Below are positions 1-12,125 of a stretch of 64,000 nt of DNA, piece by piece. This stretch comes from Pleurodeles waltl (taxonomy: Eukaryota > Chordata > Amphibia > Caudata > Salamandridae), in NCBI RefSeq assembly GCF_031143425.1, contig NC_090437.1, forward strand, positions 843,833,978-843,897,977, read 5' to 3'. Within the stretch, counting starts at the first letter, position 1. Every line of letters begins with the position of its first letter. The translations under genes were made by a program, and so were the position numbers. Below the pieces are notes generated by a model that did no database searches, had not been told where the DNA came from, and saw only the letters and a program-made list of their open reading frames with translations.

Positions 1-28
1 TGCTCAGAGACATGGCTCGGAGGTCCTC

Positions 29-1710
29 ATGCTACAAGAAACACACCTAATGGGAAAGCGTTGCGCCTTCCTGGCCGGATGATTGTATGACCGCGTTTAT
101 CACGCTGGATTCACTCAGTGTTCCAGGGGAGTGGCAGTCGTACTGAGCCGCTCCTTCTCTTATGACGGTGGAAAAAGTCACTAGAGATAGGTATGGCTGA
201 TGTGTATGTCTAACAGGCGCAATGGAGGGTTGTACGATTAACTTGGTAAGTGTATATGCACCCCCCCCCCCCCACACACAGCACTGCAGGCTTGTCTGAG
301 ACACCTTGACTGGAGTTACCTGAGGGGTGACTTTAATGCAGTCCATGACCTGATGGCAGACACATAGGGCCACCCTCTAATTCTCAACATATAGCAGCAT
401 GACACATAACAGATTGGCTTGTATCACTAGGACTGTGTGATGTCTGGAGAGCATGGAATTCTACGGCTCCGCAATTTACGCATACTTCAACAGTGTACCA
501 CATGCACTCTAGAATAGATCTCATCCTGGCACCAGCTAGGGACTGCAGGGGCATTACACACATTCAAATTCACCCAAGGAGTATCTCCGATCACGCTCCC
601 CTCTTGGTCCGGGTAGGGACTGCTGGAGGAGAATCCCGTCCCCTCTGGCGTCTTAACACTTGGAATTTACAGAACCAAGCCTGCACTCAATAGCTGCAGA
701 CAGAACTGCAGGTCTACTTTGACATTAATGAAGAAACGTTCCCTCTATGGCGACCTTATGGGCAGCTGGTAAGGCAATGATCAGGGGCTTAGCCTAAAGA
801 TTTGTGCATGCCCAGGAGCGGATGTGACAATCACATATTACGCACTTAGAAGGTCAGGACCTCAAACTTGAAACTACTCTAGCAGCACAGCCTGGGGAGG
901 CAGACTCACGTAAGCTTACAGTGCTCCGGGAAGAGATTTGCAATCACTCCATGGAGGTGGCCAAACAGTTGTGGTGCGCACCTACCTCCAGGATATACGC
1001 TTGGGGGGGGGACTGGGAATTTGCTATATTGGCTAGTATCCCGGTGCCAACAATCCAGGATAATTCCTGAAATTGTGGAATTAAAGGGGGTTACGGTGTG
1101 TACACTCCCGGAGGTAGCAGCAGCATTTGTCGACTATTATCACTCACTCTATGCTGCATTTCCGGTACTAGATCACGACTATTTGGCCTTGCAGTGGTCT
1201 CACTTCCTAAGCTGCCTGTTTCTGAACAAGACATCCTAGATGAACCCATCTCCAGCGAAGAAGTGCAATTGGCGATTTCTGCTCTCCTCCCTTGGGAAAC
1301 ACCAGGACCTGATGACCTACCGGCTGAATATTATGTAAAATTCCGAGAATCTCTAGCGCCCCGGCTTCTAGACCTCTTTGAAGAAGTAGACGGCACACAT
1401 ACCTTCCCCTTGAGATTGGACATGGCAACCATAGTGGTGATCCACAAGTCTCAACCTCCGTCTAGGGCTTGTACAGAATATCACCCTATTTCGCTCATAA
1501 ATAGTTAAGCAACATATTGTAAGCCTCGGAGGGGTGAGCATGGGCCGCAGCCAATGTCACATGTATTCATCTCTTCTGGATATGACTGTTGGAATCTTAA
1601 GGTGGTTTACCCAAATGTTGATGCTGAATGATTGTGTTGAATTAGGTGGGGAGGTGATACTCTTTGTGTATACATTGCTCAAAACTAATAAAAATTGTTT
1701 AGTAAAAAAA
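29..1710 (+). pseudogene. L1-type LINE, internally deleted (endonuclease, start of RT, 3' tail)
   Basis: This is a decayed L1-clade retrotransposon on the plus strand, already inside the element at the window edge. The endonuclease opens with MLQETHL at 29, and a GDFNAVHD-like motif reads at about 330-355. The C-terminal endonuclease signature (SRIDLIL, then SISDHAPLLV) lies at 508-620. The reverse transcriptase N-terminus, with the PGPDDLPAEYY and EYHPISLIN motifs typical of L1 ORF2, lies at about 1245-1505. The reading frame then stops. A short AT-rich 3' tail with AATAAAAATTG-like sequence ends near 1710, so most of RT and the C-terminal domain are missing, an internal deletion. Several frameshifts and stops are present. 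The clade assignment rests on motif order; the exact family is not determined. Confidence 0.8.
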
Positions 1711-2562
1711 GAACACCTTTTGTTGGGGCACCGCACAAAAAATGTATCAACTGTATGCTGTCTGTTTTAGTGTTCTGTTAGCACATGTTAAAAAAACATG
1801 TTACATGTTCATACTGATTGAGGTCAGGATAGGCATGTTTCACTACTGCTGAAGTGATGGGACATTGGTTCACAATCATCAGTTTACTAGAAAGTCTTAC
1901 TAACTCATCAAGGTGACATCCCATCCTCTAGGCCACTGGATCTTTGACATTAGATGAGATGAACCAGGAGCTCTATATAAGTTAATGTATCATCATAGTT
2001 TCAATTATAGTCCAAGTCAATAATGAGAGTTGATGTGAGTTAAAAAGCATTATTAATAAATCTTTTAGTAGCTTGTCTTTATTGAGTCAGTTAATTCATC
2101 AATACAAATCAGCAATTTAGTCACTGATTAAAATAAGCAATCAGTAATTCATAATGCATAAAGCGTGTTCCTTAAAGGAAAGAATCCATGTAGAGGTGCA
2201 TTGAAAACGGTGTCAGTCAGAACCCATGAAGAGTTCCAATTTGAGAGATCAATGCATAAAGTTTCAGAGACAAATATCAGAACCAATCAAAGCAGAAGTT
2301 CCTATAAAGAGTGGTTCATGAAACTCAGAATCATAGCATAAACTGCACAGATCTGGGCCGGAAAAGTGGCATAATAGTGAGTCATCTAGCCTACTCTAGG
2401 AACATGCACTGTATAATCTAAGATTTTGCAGCATGTTTCCTGTTTGTTCTTCAGTCAGCCAATCAGCTTTTGGTGTCTTCATGGGAAGAGGAACACTCTG
2501 TCTCCTCACCAGGACACAAAACCACGAATGGCAATCAAGTCACTGAAGCCAGTTCTCATCAC
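1711..2562. other. Unassigned AT-rich spacer
   Basis: No coding signal or element boundary is visible. There is a small imperfect inverted repeat around AACATGT near 1780-1810. The rest is AT-rich single-copy-looking DNA up to the TAA duplication of the next element. Confidence 0.5.
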
Positions 2563-2565
2563 TAA

Positions 2566-3405
2566 GGCCCTCATTAGGACTCTGTCTGTCTTTCTTGAAT
2601 ACCGCTGAAGCAGCTGTAGCCAGCAGACCGTTGACCTGCATATTACAAGTTCTGAAAGGACTTCTGCCCGTTTACGGGTGGAAATCTGACTCCGTTGGCC
2701 TGCCCGACGGCATTGAAGAGGCGGTTCCACCACCAGCACCGCCACACCAACAAGACTCCACCCGCCGTATTGCAATACGTAATACGTTGTAGCAGAGTCC
2801 TGTACAGCGGTACAGTGCTGGCAGTGGAAAACACAAGGACTCAACCCCTCCCGGACGACCACCTCGCTGGAAAAGGTAAGTTGATAGTCTGAAAGGGGGT
2901 GTGTGGGGGGTGTTGGGTGCATATGTGTGGTGTGTGCGTGTATGTGTTGCTCAATTGGTGTGCGAGAGTACATGTCTGTGTGCGTGGAGGCCTTGTGTGT
3001 GTGCACATGTGTGGATGAAGGGGGTGTGTGAATGAGTGGCGATGAAGGTGGGGAGTGTGTGGATGAAGGGGGTGTTGAGTGTGAATTTGGAGGGGTGTGT
3101 GTGTGCATGTATGCTGATGAGTGGGGGGAGTGCATGGGGGTGTGCGGACATATGTGTGTGCATGTGCCGGTGACAGGAATGGGGATTCCTGGTGCCGAAT
3201 GCGTGACCTCCACGCTTTTCGTGGCGGGGTGACCTCTGCGAAAAGCCTGGCGGTCTGCAGCCTCGTAATACGGCATTAGGGCTGCCCCCTTTCCAGAGGC
3301 CTCACTGCCGGCCGCATCAGTGCAAGGCGGGCCAGGCGGCGTAGTGGCGGTTTTGCTGCAGCCGAATCACCTAACTCATAATGCGCCAGCCTCGTAATGA
3401 GGGCC
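2566..3405. mobile_element. Non-autonomous PIF/Harbinger element with TAA target-site duplication
   Basis: The element begins GGCCCTCATTA and ends with the matching inverted TAATGAGGGCC, flanked by TAA at 2563-2565 and 3406-3408. Three-base TWA-type duplications are the rule for PIF/Harbinger. The 840 bp carry no transposase. The right subterminal region, with a motif around GCAGCCTCGTAATA near 3257, resembles the right end of the 7.8-kb Harbinger element at 45164-52997 (GCAGCCTCGTGATA near 52870). This copy is therefore probably a deletion derivative of the same family. The interior holds a GT-rich stretch. Open frames across it on the minus strand are low-complexity His/Thr/Pro artefacts. 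Confidence 0.82.
2893..3170. repeat. GT-rich low-complexity tract
   Basis: A degenerate run of GTGTG, GGGTG and ATGAAGGGGGTG words inside the Harbinger derivative. One short unit, GTGTGGATGAAGGGGGTGT, appears twice about 50 bases apart (3010 and 3057). It has the look of a drifted minisatellite. Confidence 0.7.
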
Positions 3406-3408
3406 TAA

Positions 3409-4929
3409 ATGTCTGTATTTGTCACATTGTATGATGCCGTCTTTTATTCATAAAAACACATTTTGCCTATGGAAATGCTTATGAATAACCTTCTAAATAA
3501 CTACTCTACTCCTTTATCAGCAGCTGTCCTTGTCTTAGTAGAAAGACACCTTTTTATTAAAACAATGTTTAATTTTACAGCTCATTCTCACCATTCATAT
3601 ACTTCAAGAAATTGCATTTCCATGTTTAAGGTTCTGCATTCTGGATTACAAGCTACCTATTTATTAATTCTGCTTTTGTCTTTCTGTAAATAGAAACATT
3701 TGCAGGGTTAAACAACAACAATTTATTCAATTAATACATTTTATGAAATGTAGGCCAATTGGAAGGTCAGAATACATAACATTTCACATTCTAGAACTAG
3801 GTTAGTTTGTCAGAAAATGCTGCTTCAGCTCGTCAAGTCTAATATGTTGAACTATGGTTGCTTAGTATGTTTTTCTCTTTCAGTTTAAAAGCATTCATTT
3901 TTTCTTATTAGGCCTACATGTTAATTCTGCACGTTATAAATGTTAAATGCTAAATGCATTTTTTTAAATAAAATCTGCTTCATCACTACCAATCATGGAT
4001 CTTGGCAGCAGTTTTATCCAGACTACATTTAGGAGGACATATATGTGCAATGTATGTTTCTTCGGGGTTCCTGTACCCTTAGCTGTTTGCTACCACCTAC
4101 AACAAACTGATAAATGTACATATGTTTAATGTAAATGAATCATTAGATCATAGAATTAGGGACCAATTTATTATTGTGGATCTTCTTTTCCTAGATGTTC
4201 TATAAGGAATGTATATACGTAAAGGTTACTCCATGGATGTTGCCCTGGTAATGATTTCTTCAAAGTAGTATAATGCATGAGGTGTACTTTTCTTTTAGGT
4301 AGAAATATAGAATAACACAGAAGATAAATTCTTTTTCTTACACGTTCTATCAAAAGTGTAACAAACCTGACGATGAAACATCAGTGCCTACAGTGAAAAG
4401 TGATAAAGTGCTCGTATATGAAAGAAGGTGTGGCCCAAGCAGCTGCCCCCCCCTCGGCGTCTGCATCTCTTCGTTAGCGGTTGAAGTCGTGGGGCACAGT
4501 TGACAGAGGCTTGTTTATGTGTGGGAATTTCTTTACCTTAATGGTAGTGCTGGTCATGTCTGATGACATCACTTGACCACTTGGAAGCTCGGTACAAACA
4601 ATGCTGTGGGCAGGTGCCTTTTTGGAATGACATTAATGTCCAAGTGAGGTTCTGGATTGAGATAGTGCCCTCTTTTTACTGTAAAGTAATGTACAGTGCT
4701 TCAGTTCTAATTTCGAAATATGAAATATAATCCCCTCTGTGAATGTTATGTCGCTGTAACATTGGAAGTAATGATAAGTGCGTTTTAATCTTAACATAAG
4801 ATTGTAAACTCGGGTGAGGATGGCCCTGGGTGTATCCCCTGCATTTCTTTTCTAATAACAAATTAAACAAAAAAGTTGGCATCATATGATTTATAAAACA
4901 AAAATGCAGATATTTTGTGCTTTTGCACA
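3409..4929. other. AT-rich spacer, nothing recognised
   Basis: Long AT-rich stretch with poly-T and poly-A runs and no open frame resembling a known protein. No terminal repeats or duplications were found by eye. Confidence 0.45.
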
Positions 4930-7023
4930 CATTCAGCGTTATTTAAGATTGTCATCATGTGGACATTAATAGAGAGCTAAGCCAGTTCAACTAAGCACGG
5001 TAACAAGCAACTGAATGTATATGTATTTGTATAGCTAGTCTGTGTCTGTGCACAAACGTAGTCAGACTTAGTTTAGAATAAATGTGTAAAGCATTTGTGC
5101 AGCACACAATCAGTAATAAAGTGCAAACACAACACAAGAAAAATCCCACACCAATTTAGAAAAAGAGAGTGCAATTTAATAAATTATTTTGCACCAAAAT
5201 GACAAAAATCCTATCAGTAGAATCGGAGATATGCAGCTTCAAAGTTTTAAGGTAAGTATTATGCCTTAAAGCACAAAGCACCAACTGGGTGCACTTTAAT
5301 TCACTTATTCTCTGAAGTGTTTCTTGGAGCACCTTCTGATATAATGTGTCTATATATGTCTTTGTATATATTCTGAGAATAATCTAATTATTGTCCATAA
5401 TAAATTGAATTAATTTCCCTATAATAAGCAATCAGTTGATGGCCTTCTAAAAATTGCCAAGGAAGTCAAGGCCTGCACTTCCCCCGACAGGAACCCTTAT
5501 TTTGTTGTACAACTGTGATTATCTGGTTGTGCTGGACCAAGACAAAGTCACAAGTTCAGGTCGTCCGTGATGGAGTGTGGGCCAGGCTAGTCCCACGCAG
5601 AATTGTACCTTATGTCCTTGATGTGGAGCATTGTGTCATACTGCGTCGGTTCCGATGAGTAGGTGCAATCAAGGTCCTGTATTGGGTTGCATCAAATCCA
5701 TTGAGGAGCTGTGAGGATTGCGATTCGAGGTACTGCATTGTGCTGTGTCGGATCAGATGAAAAGCTGCGAGGTCCTGTGTCGAGTTGCATTGCGCTGCAT
5801 CAGTTCGGCGGAAACCCACAGTTGAGCCTGAAGCTGTACACTGATGAAGCCAAGGGTCTAGAACCTGTGGGGTACCTCTTGGAAATCCGGACACGCTCCA
5901 ACAGAGGCCAGCAGCAGGGCACAGGCAGCTCCAGTTGAGTCTGGGCATGTGTAGGGCAGGACTCTGGAGCTTATCATATCCCAGTAGCTCTGAACAGAAG
6001 GCCAGTCATTTAGCCTTTGTAGTCACTCCAGTCTTCCTTCATTAGGTAGCAGAGCAGCATGGCATTCCTTCTTGCAGTTGGGCAGTTTTTCTAGCAGCAG
6101 GGCAGCAGAGCAGTCCTCTTACTGAATCTTTCACAGGTCCAGAAGTGATCTGAAGAGTTGGTCTGAGGGTTCAACATGTATACCTGATTCTAACTTTGAA
6201 GTGGAAGAAACTGCCAGACTCCACCCTCAATCCCCCCTGCACCCCCAACACGCACACCTCCTACATCTGGTTCTGGATTTTTGTGCTTCCCCGCCCTAGG
6301 CCCACTGGGTCCAGGGTCACAAAAGGCTAGTGCAAAGTTCTTTATGTGTGGGCTGAGGCATTGTCTTTGAAGTACAGGTGTGACAGGTGACATCTCCGCT
6401 CCTCCCATCAAGTCAGGATGGCCCATCCTGACAACACTCAGTCCCTCTTTTGTGTGGGTGTCTGGGAGGAATACACAAAGGCGAACTTAGTCATGTGACC
6501 CAGGAACAGCCTGCAGGCACCAAATGGTTAGGACAAGGAAATGACAACTTTCTAAGAGAGGCATTTTCAGAGTTATGACTTTATCATTAAAGAGGATTTT
6601 ATAGTACAATTCCTTAGATAGCAAACATGACATTTGTACCTGCTTCCAAACAATAGGTATCACTTATTAAATGTAATATTGCAACCCAATGTTATCCTAT
6701 GGGAGAGGTAGGCTACTTAAGTGGATGGCGCAATAAGGCACAATAAAAGCTGCAGGCCTAGTAACATTTAATGGAAAGGTCTAGGGTACCTGTAGTACCA
6801 CTTTACTGGGGATGTAAAAGAAAATTAAATGTGTAAATTGAGTGTAAGCAAATGTTACCATGTTTGAGGGAGAGAGCTCATAGATAATAGCACTGGGTAT
6901 CCATAGTAAAGTCCACAGAGTTCTAATGCCAACAAAAATGAAATCAGCAAAACTGGAGGGATGAAGGCAAAAGGTTTAGGGTGGGGGTAACCATTTGAAT
7001 TGATAAGTCATATGTATCTAACT
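4930..7023 (-). mobile_element. LTR (solo or truncated), minus strand, same superfamily as the 15.4-kb LTR
   Basis: Read on the minus strand, this region follows the same order of blocks as the LTRs at 15449, 28921 and 54996. There is a start near the GTTAGA at 7017-7023. Next comes the block of repeated LTR words about gaps in acceptor sequence (aagtagcc, ggcctgcagc, acatttaat) at 6.7-6.8 kb. GC-rich imperfect repeats of the form tgcgaggtcctgtgtcgag follow at 5.6-5.8 kb. The conserved 3' block (TTTCTAAATTGGTGTGG, then TTTATTACTGATTGTGTG) lies at about 5.05-5.16 kb. The outer limits are blurred and no clean duplication was found. Open frames of 75-112 residues inside it look like chance. Confidence 0.68.
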
Positions 7024-9539
7024 GGTGTACCTTGCCTTCTGAACCTGGGACCTAGTACAAACCTTGGGGGAATTCACAAAGCACTTATTCTGCAGGATCC
7101 AAAAATGGCTGTGTCTACTCCTCACTCATATACTATTTGTTGTTGTAGTAGGTGTTATTTGTGAGCCAATAATGACTTCCCCTGAATATCACATTCAAAA
7201 GTTAATTGTATTATCGATCACTGTCCTCTGTCATGTGTCTGGGCATATGTGTAAGTAGACATCTGACACCCAAAATCACGCTGCTCTCAATATATGATGG
7301 GTGAATGGGTACTGGTGCCTCACTGCAATCTGTGCTGTGCTGGTGGCCATCATATATATGACATGGCTTACCTGGATAATTGTTTGCAGATGTAGCTAAC
7401 CTCTTTCACTTTGCAAGTGGGGAATGTCCATTGACATGAATCATGTCCTATGACTGTTTGCAACATTCAATGTGCCAACATGTCAGCATGTGTCCCTTTC
7501 CCTTCAGGAAACATTCATTATTTGAAATTTCAGGCATGTCCTAGCCATGCTGATGGTGTGATGTCTGTATTCCCTCACATACATATGATAGGAAAACTGT
7601 GGCATAGTACATTAACAATGGTGGGACATTCCATGTTGTGTCATAGACAGAAGTGTGTTGGCATTGTATATTGACTGACAGATACCTTAATTCACCACAG
7701 TATGTTATTTGGCATGCAGAACTGCTGTAGCAATGAGGGATTTGACATGTGTCCCAAGACTTTGGGACCAATCTATGTTTATCTATGCCCTTGATGTGGC
7801 ATCATGTTGAAGAGTTTACTGCACATGTGTATTAAGGATTGTTCCCTGACTGTTGTCAAGCATCATGGAGTGTACTCATTGATGTTGACATTACATGTGT
7901 TTGGGTTCATGGATTCATCAACAGATAGCTTACCATGTTTGGCATGTCCAAGATGTGGGTTTTGATGTTGCTTTTCATTGGACAACTGGATGGAGTGCTT
8001 CTGTTTGTGACTGTGAGTTCTGTGTCTCTACTACATTCAAGGAACAGATGTGTACTACTGACACACTCAGATGTTGTCATTGTCATGGGTGTCATCTATT
8101 AGTGACTATCCTGAGTGATTACTGAATCTTTGTTGTGTGAATCCTGACATATTGAACCTGACATCAATGATGTTCCTTTCATTGACAAGTTAGGCCTGTC
8201 TGTGTGACACTGATAGAACCTTCTTGACTCTATTGTGGCAGGTGTCACTTGTAGATCTGTACATTGTTGACGTGTCCATTAGGACATGGCATGAGTATTT
8301 CTATTTCATATACGTAGTTCCCATTAATGGCAGTTTCAACATTGCATTGCTGTAGTCAAAATGTGTCTTGATCCAGCACATTAGATACATTTAGTAAATA
8401 GTTATTAAGAATGTTGAACATAAAAGTGTAGAAAACTATTTTCCTCTGATGCCATACACTAGTCTACTTATGATGGGTATTTATATGCCCTGGATTGTTT
8501 ACATCCCGCAAATCAACACATTTTTGTTCTCAATAACCTCAGATCTCAAAGTTCAGTGCATTGGGTCCTGTGTGTTTGTACCATGGAACAGAAGCAAGGC
8601 CCTGTCTTTCATGAATGCTTCTGGCAGAGACAAGGCTGTGAGTTTAATATACCAAAGAAAATGCACTGGCTATAATGCATGTGACTAGAGTATGGGTTAG
8701 TGTATGCACTGCATGGAGACATAGCATGGAAGATGAGGTAGCAGTACATATGCTGCTCCATGATTCTGTGCAGGTGGCTTTCGACCACTGAGAAGATGCA
8801 GACACAGGCTGTATACAGTGAAGAGCCAGGAACAGCCCAAGGGGGGAGTGGAGAGTTTGTGATGCATGGTAACTTCTCCTGTTTCAGTTGTGGTCAGCTT
8901 TTGTGCCGGAAAAGAGTCTGCTCGCATCAACAGAGCAATTTACCTCCTTCATCTACAAAGAGGTACCAGGCTTTTTTGGACAGTCTGAGGGGAACTGACT
9001 GCACTATACACACTTAGATCCCTGTAGCCCAAAAAAGGCTGTGTATGTATGATCTGTTTTCAACGGAAAGCATGGTCCATGGAGCCTCATATATACTGGA
9101 GCTAGCTGATCTGCCTTGAAATCCAGGGAGTTCCCTTTTCTTCCTCTTTAAAGCAAAACAATTGATGCACTTGACATTACAGATATGCGGGTTCCTCATG
9201 CCAATCCTGTATCTAATTCTCAGAGTCCAATACAGACTAACCTGCCTTTCTTCTATGGCCCATGTCTCCAGTGAAGCTACTGTTAAGGGAGGGCTCATGT
9301 AAATTGAACTGTGCTATATGATGCACGAGTTCATTCATCCTTTTGGATATTCCTATTGAAAGCAAGATTGTTATTTTAGTTGTATAAATTGAAAGTGAGA
9401 GCTTTCCTACTGATGAGAATGTCTTTCTGTAAGTTATAGCTGATATTTTGGTACAGGTTGTTTCCTCACTGTGGTCTTAAAATGCTAGTGATGTAAGTTG
9501 CACACTACTGTAGATCTTATCAGGTTTAGTCTAGAGCCA
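7024..9539. other. Unassigned region rich in CATGT and TGACAT words
   Basis: No protein-family match was recognised. From about 7.4 to 8.3 kb, short words such as ACATGT, GACATGT and TGTCC recur far more than in neighbouring DNA, giving a T/G-rich plus strand. This could be the interior of an old repeat, but I see no terminal repeats or coding signal to prove it. Confidence 0.35.
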
Positions 9540-10510
9540 ATGAAGAAGCGTTCTGGTATTACACAGTACCCCTTAGATCCTGAGATGAAACAGACACCCC
9601 CAGTTAGGAGTGGTTGTTGAAACAAAAGGATTCAGTATCCACAGTTAGCATCTGTAATACTCCTATTTTGCAATCAAACATCCAGATAAAGAAATATTTG
9701 CGCAGGACATGCCTGTCATCAGCGCTGTTAAGTTACTCATATTTCCACGAGTTCCCCCCACAGTAGGCAATTTAGTCTTCTTACGTGGTTCAACTGTGGT
9801 ACACTGTTGCTTTTGATTCCTTTCGACGAATATAAGTGTAAATCTCTCAATATGCCTACAGAATTAGCAAAATATGAGCACAAAGTCATTAGACAAAAAT
9901 TTCAATTTTACTCCGTAGTCAGTAACTAGGATCCCATCTTACCCACTGGAGAAATATATCTGTCTGCTAATCACTTTGAAGCTGTTAGTAGGTTCCCACT
10001 ACCCATCATCACTCCTCAGGGATAAACAATTATAGGAATGCAGGGATGTTGGTTTCAGTGGATTTTAGAATATGCCAGGATTGTAAAGGTCCTACAGGAC
10101 CTTGTAATGAAAGATACTTCTGAATCTGTGCCATGGTCCATGGAACACAAACAAGCCTTTCCACCTTGAACGTGTAGTGTCTTTCTCCACTTTTTAGGTC
10201 TGCCCAACTACACTAAAACATTTTACTTTGTACTGTCACAAGAGGGGGATTTGGCCTCTGAGACTTAATGACAGATCATTGTGACAAAAATAAACCTGTT
10301 ACTTATTATTTATCTGCTCTCAGTCCTGCAGTCGCTGGACTGCCACAGTGTTTGTTGAAGTGTTTCAAAATATTGTACTTGTGTCTCCGCTCATCACTGC
10401 TGTGCTCCCTGCTGTGGCAGCATTGTTGATTATTACTAAAACACAACATCCTCGTTTGTCTACACATAAAATATTGTTGTTCTTTGCTTCCTTTATCACT
10501 TTCACTTGCA
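9540..10510 (+). pseudogene. pol: Endogenous retrovirus pol fragment: reverse transcriptase to RNase H
   Basis: A heavily decayed retroviral pol on the plus strand. Fragments in shifting frames match the order of retroviral RT and its connection domain: a QYPLDPEMKQ-like block near 9570, a GYC-QWI-like block with LQDL near 10050-10105, VPWSMEHKQAF at 10130-10160, and a LGLPNYTK-like block near 10195. Beyond it come the RNase H lead-in (PVTYYLSAL) near 10300 and a frame starting VEVFQN at 10351. Multiple stops and frameshifts make it non-functional. It halts where a LINE begins at about 10512 and appears to resume at 12126. I read it as a class I/epsilon-type endogenous retrovirus, but the class is inferred from motif style only. 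Confidence 0.7.
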
Positions 10511-10511
10511 G

Positions 10512-11880
10512 CCCTGTGGGAAATTCCGCAGACCTTCCTAAAAGCCATCCAGCAACTTCACTGCATAAGAATTAAACTAGGAATTGGCATGAAGATGAGC
10601 AGAAAAATTCCAGCACATCAAGGACTTAAGCACGGGTGTGTTCTGGTTGTGCTATTCTTTAACTTGGATACAGCTGCTAAGTCCAAGCATGCAAGTCCTC
10701 CAAGAAACTTTCCTCCAAAGCTGGTTAATATTCAAATTCCTGCTCTCTACTATGTTGATGACACTGTCATTTTAGAGACCACTCCGATAGGTTTGCAGTG
10801 CTAACTCAATGTCCTGCATCTTTGCAATAATAGCAACAATTTGGTGGTAAATATAAATAAACCAAAATAGTAATCTATGGAAACACCTATGATAAAAATA
10901 CCTGATTAGATGGATGGCAATAGAATCGAAAAGTCTAACATATATGAATACTTAAGCAAATGGCAACATTGCAAAGCCAAACCTTGCTGTCATCTTAAAA
11001 CATTATGGGCCTGATTACAACTTTGAAGGAGGTGTTAATCCGTCCCAAAAGTGACGGTAAAGTGACGGATATACCACCAGCCGTATTACGAGTCCATTAT
11101 ATCCTATGGAACTCGTAATACGGCTGGTGGAATATCTGTCACATTTGGGACGAATTAACACCTCCTCCAAAGTTGTAATCAGGCCCTATATCTACAAAGT
11201 ATTCTCAGGCGCTTATACCTCAACCTACGTAGCCCGATTATTAATTCAGTTTTAATGATCGTTTCAGCCAAGTTTATTCCTGTGTTGAACTACTGAGGAA
11301 TCTAATTTGGTGGCAGGCTGTATGCCGGAATGGAAACATTAATGAGCAGCGCAATAAGGTACATTTTCACTCTTCCCTAATTCCAAATCCTGTCACTCAA
11401 TTGAGATCAGAGTTTGGCCTACTGGATATGAGATATACATTGGCCATACAATTACTACTTTTAGTCCCTACTTTCTGTACATGAAGGACCTTTGAAATCA
11501 ATCACGTGGTTTGATATGAGGAAGCAGAATCCTTTACAGTCTTCATACTGGCTCACCCATCTCAAAGAATACTATCCAAATTGGATTTGTCTGCAGAGTA
11601 GAACACTTCCACAGAATACCAAACTTTCAAACTGTGGGCTAGAGAAATGTATATCCTCTTATGCTTAAATAATAAAGATATGAGCCTGAGAAGAGGCCTG
11701 ATATTGACCGACTCTTATTTTAAAAGCCTAAATCATCAGCCCTAACTCCAAAATTACATCAAATTCAACATTCAGTCAAAGTTCATGAAGTTCCTTCCAT
11801 CTTCTTCATATTTGCAAGATCCGGGCTGGAATGGAAGTACTGGATTGCCTTAAGGGAGTGGATGTGCAAATGGCCTGTCG
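10512..11880 (+). pseudogene. Non-L1 LINE reverse transcriptase (CR1/L2/Jockey-like), interrupted by a MITE
   Basis: The RT palm region is readable: a GLKHGCVL block near 10625 (family form GxxQGCxLxP) and YVDDTVIL at 10751-10774, a variant of the YADD catalytic motif. Downstream, NINKPKIVIYG-like sequence runs at about 10850-10885. After the inserted palindromic MITE at 11007-11186 the same protein continues. A tripartite block (KFIPVLNY-like, then AGME) reads at about 11260-11335, and an LDMRYTLAIQ-like block at about 11427-11455. Stops and frame changes are frequent. Motif style fits LINEs other than L1, but the clade is not certain. The 3' limit is uncertain; AT-rich sequence to ~12125 may be its 3' UTR. 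Confidence 0.68.
11007..11186. mobile_element. 180-bp palindromic MITE, Harbinger-like, TAT duplication
   Basis: An almost complete palindrome. It starts GGGCCTGATTACAACTTTG and ends with the reverse complement CAAAGTTGTAATCAGGCCC. The arms continue through AGGAGGTGTTAA and a GTCCCAAA block to a centre around 11097. It is flanked by TAT at 11004-11006 and 11187-11189. The TIR resembles that of the 7.8-kb Harbinger element (GGCCCTAATTACAACTTTG at 45164), so it is probably mobilised by the same transposase family. The flanking LINE protein reads through on either side, showing insertion into a pre-existing LINE. Confidence 0.88.
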
Positions 11881-12125
11881 ATAGGTGGGGTTTTTAAACT
11901 TTGTGTTTCAAAAATTATAAAGCATAATGTGGTCTGTGATTCTGCTAACGGATTAATTGAAATATTTTGTAAGACCAAAAACATGGTAAAGTGTCAGTGC
12001 ACCGTTTACAGCTATACAACTATGCAGATGTATTTTTGTTTCAAAAATTGTTTTTGTCTGTATTTATTCATCTGGTCTTAATTAACTTTCAGTACGAATT
12101 GGCTATCTTTTACTAATTCAAGAAA

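Noticed and set aside
2506..3276. 256-codon open frame, minus strand
   Set aside because: Composed of His/Thr/Pro strings from the GT-rich tract inside a Harbinger derivative; no family motif.
5610..5948. 112-codon minus-strand frame
   Set aside because: Arises from GC-rich imperfect units inside the minus-strand LTR.
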